Shown: positions 6,713-7,220 of the stretch, piece after piece
Position numbering within the stretch: the stretch's first letter is position 1
How the letters are laid out: each line of letters opens with the position of its first letter
Origin: an uncultured Lachnospiraceae bacterium
GTDB lineage: Bacteria > Bacillota > Clostridia > Lachnospirales > Lachnospiraceae
Reading direction: 5' to 3'
Assembly (NCBI GenBank): GCA_902783735.1
Contig: CACZSE010000041.1
Location: forward strand, 1 to 7,220
DNA: 7,220 nt
Notes under the pieces: generated by a model
Told to the model about the DNA's origin: nothing
What the model saw: the letters and a program-made list of their open reading frames with translations, nothing else
The model's database searches: none
Translations under genes and position numbers: made by a program

Positions 6713-7220
6713 ACGGACGGATATTAAGAAGATATTGGTCATCGGATCGGGACCTATAGTAATAGGACAGGCGGCGGAATTTGACTATGCCGGAACACAG
6801 GCATGCCTTTCTTTGCGTGAAGAGGGCTATGAAGTAATACTCTGTAACTCAAACCCTGCGACCATCATGACCGATGAAGCCATTGCTGACAAGGTATATA
6901 TGGAGCCTCTCACATTAGAGTTCATAGCCAAGATAATTAGAATGGAACGTCCCGATGCCATACTTCCGGGTATAGGAGGGCAGACCGGACTTAATCTTGC
7001 GATGCAGCTTGAAAAGAAGGGTATATTAAAAGAGTGCCGTGTGGAGCTTCTTGGAACTCGGACCGAGAGTATTGAACGTGCTGAGGACCGGGAGCTTTTT
7101 AAGGAACTGTGCATGGAACTGGGAGAACCTGTTTTACCCTCACTTATAGCCGAGAGCATGGAGGAAGGGCTTGATGCGGTAGAAAAGATCGGCTATCCGG
7201 TTGTTATAAGACCTGCATTC
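6705..7220 (+). CDS. carB: Carbamoyl-phosphate synthase large subunit, N-terminal fragment (3' end beyond the window)
   Basis: Only the first 172 codons of a gene that normally encodes about 1,060-1,075 residues are present; the reading frame is open at the right edge. CarB uses two ATP, bicarbonate and ammonia from CarA to form carbamoyl phosphate. The start of the first (carboxyphosphate) ATP-grasp half is clear: [20 protein letters not shown] at 14-33, [10 protein letters not shown] at 48-57, [11 protein letters not shown] at 87-97 and [10 protein letters not shown] at 163-172. Arg129 and Arg169 fall at the same numbers as the two nucleotide-binding arginines of E. coli CarB, which supports the chosen start. 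The gene overlaps carA by 8 bases (ATG at 6705, carA stop 6710-6712) in a different frame, the usual tight carAB arrangement. Allosteric control by UMP/IMP/ornithine cannot be judged because the C-terminal domain is outside the window. Confidence 0.97.
   Translation, partial: MPKRTDIKKILVIGSGPIVIGQAAEFDYAGTQACLSLREEGYEVILCNSNPATIMTDEAIADKVYMEPLTLEFIAKIIRMERPDAILPGIGGQTGLNLAMQLEKKGILKECRVELLGTRTESIERAEDRELFKELCMELGEPVLPSLIAESMEEGLDAVEKIGYPVVIRPAF

Overview
The window holds five protein-coding genes, all on the + strand, in two blocks. Both ends cut through a gene. Moderate GC, A/G-rich Shine-Dalgarno sites and the protein types (a PurF with a propeptide and Fe-S cysteines, a Cache-type chemoreceptor, a membrane-fused HD-GYP protein) suggest a Gram-positive anaerobe of the Clostridia. 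Lachnospiraceae (Butyrivibrio/Roseburia-like) is my best guess. This rests on protein style, not on a marker gene, so genus is not claimed.

Block 1 (1-3953) is a signalling pair. The first gene, which enters from the left edge, encodes a multi-pass membrane protein with an extracytoplasmic Cache-like sensor and a cytoplasmic HD-GYP domain, the type that degrades cyclic di-GMP. Eleven bases later comes a complete methyl-accepting chemotaxis protein with a double-Cache sensor. Its ribosome binding site overlaps the upstream stop codon, so the two are very likely co-transcribed. The pair could link an external chemical cue to both c-di-GMP level and swimming direction. A strong intrinsic terminator (4004-4034) closes the block.

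The 207-base spacer (3954-4160) is the least ordinary part of the window. It contains a promoter-like sequence with a perfect TTGACA box lying before the terminator. After the terminator come about 90 bases of overlapping direct and inverted repeats, which include a PurBox-like hexamer (CCGAAC). Then follows the Shine-Dalgarno site of purF.

Block 2 (4161-7220) is a nucleotide biosynthesis operon: purF (first step of purine synthesis), carA and carB (carbamoyl phosphate for pyrimidines and arginine). purF and carA are about 40 bases apart. carA and carB overlap by 8 bases, and carB runs off the right edge. PurF and CarAB both use glutamine as nitrogen donor, so the operon groups two glutamine-consuming entry points.

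I see no transposon, phage gene, CRISPR array, tRNA or rRNA. I do not see a clearly new multi-gene system. The best leads are the repeat-rich purF leader and the membrane module fused to the HD-GYP protein.
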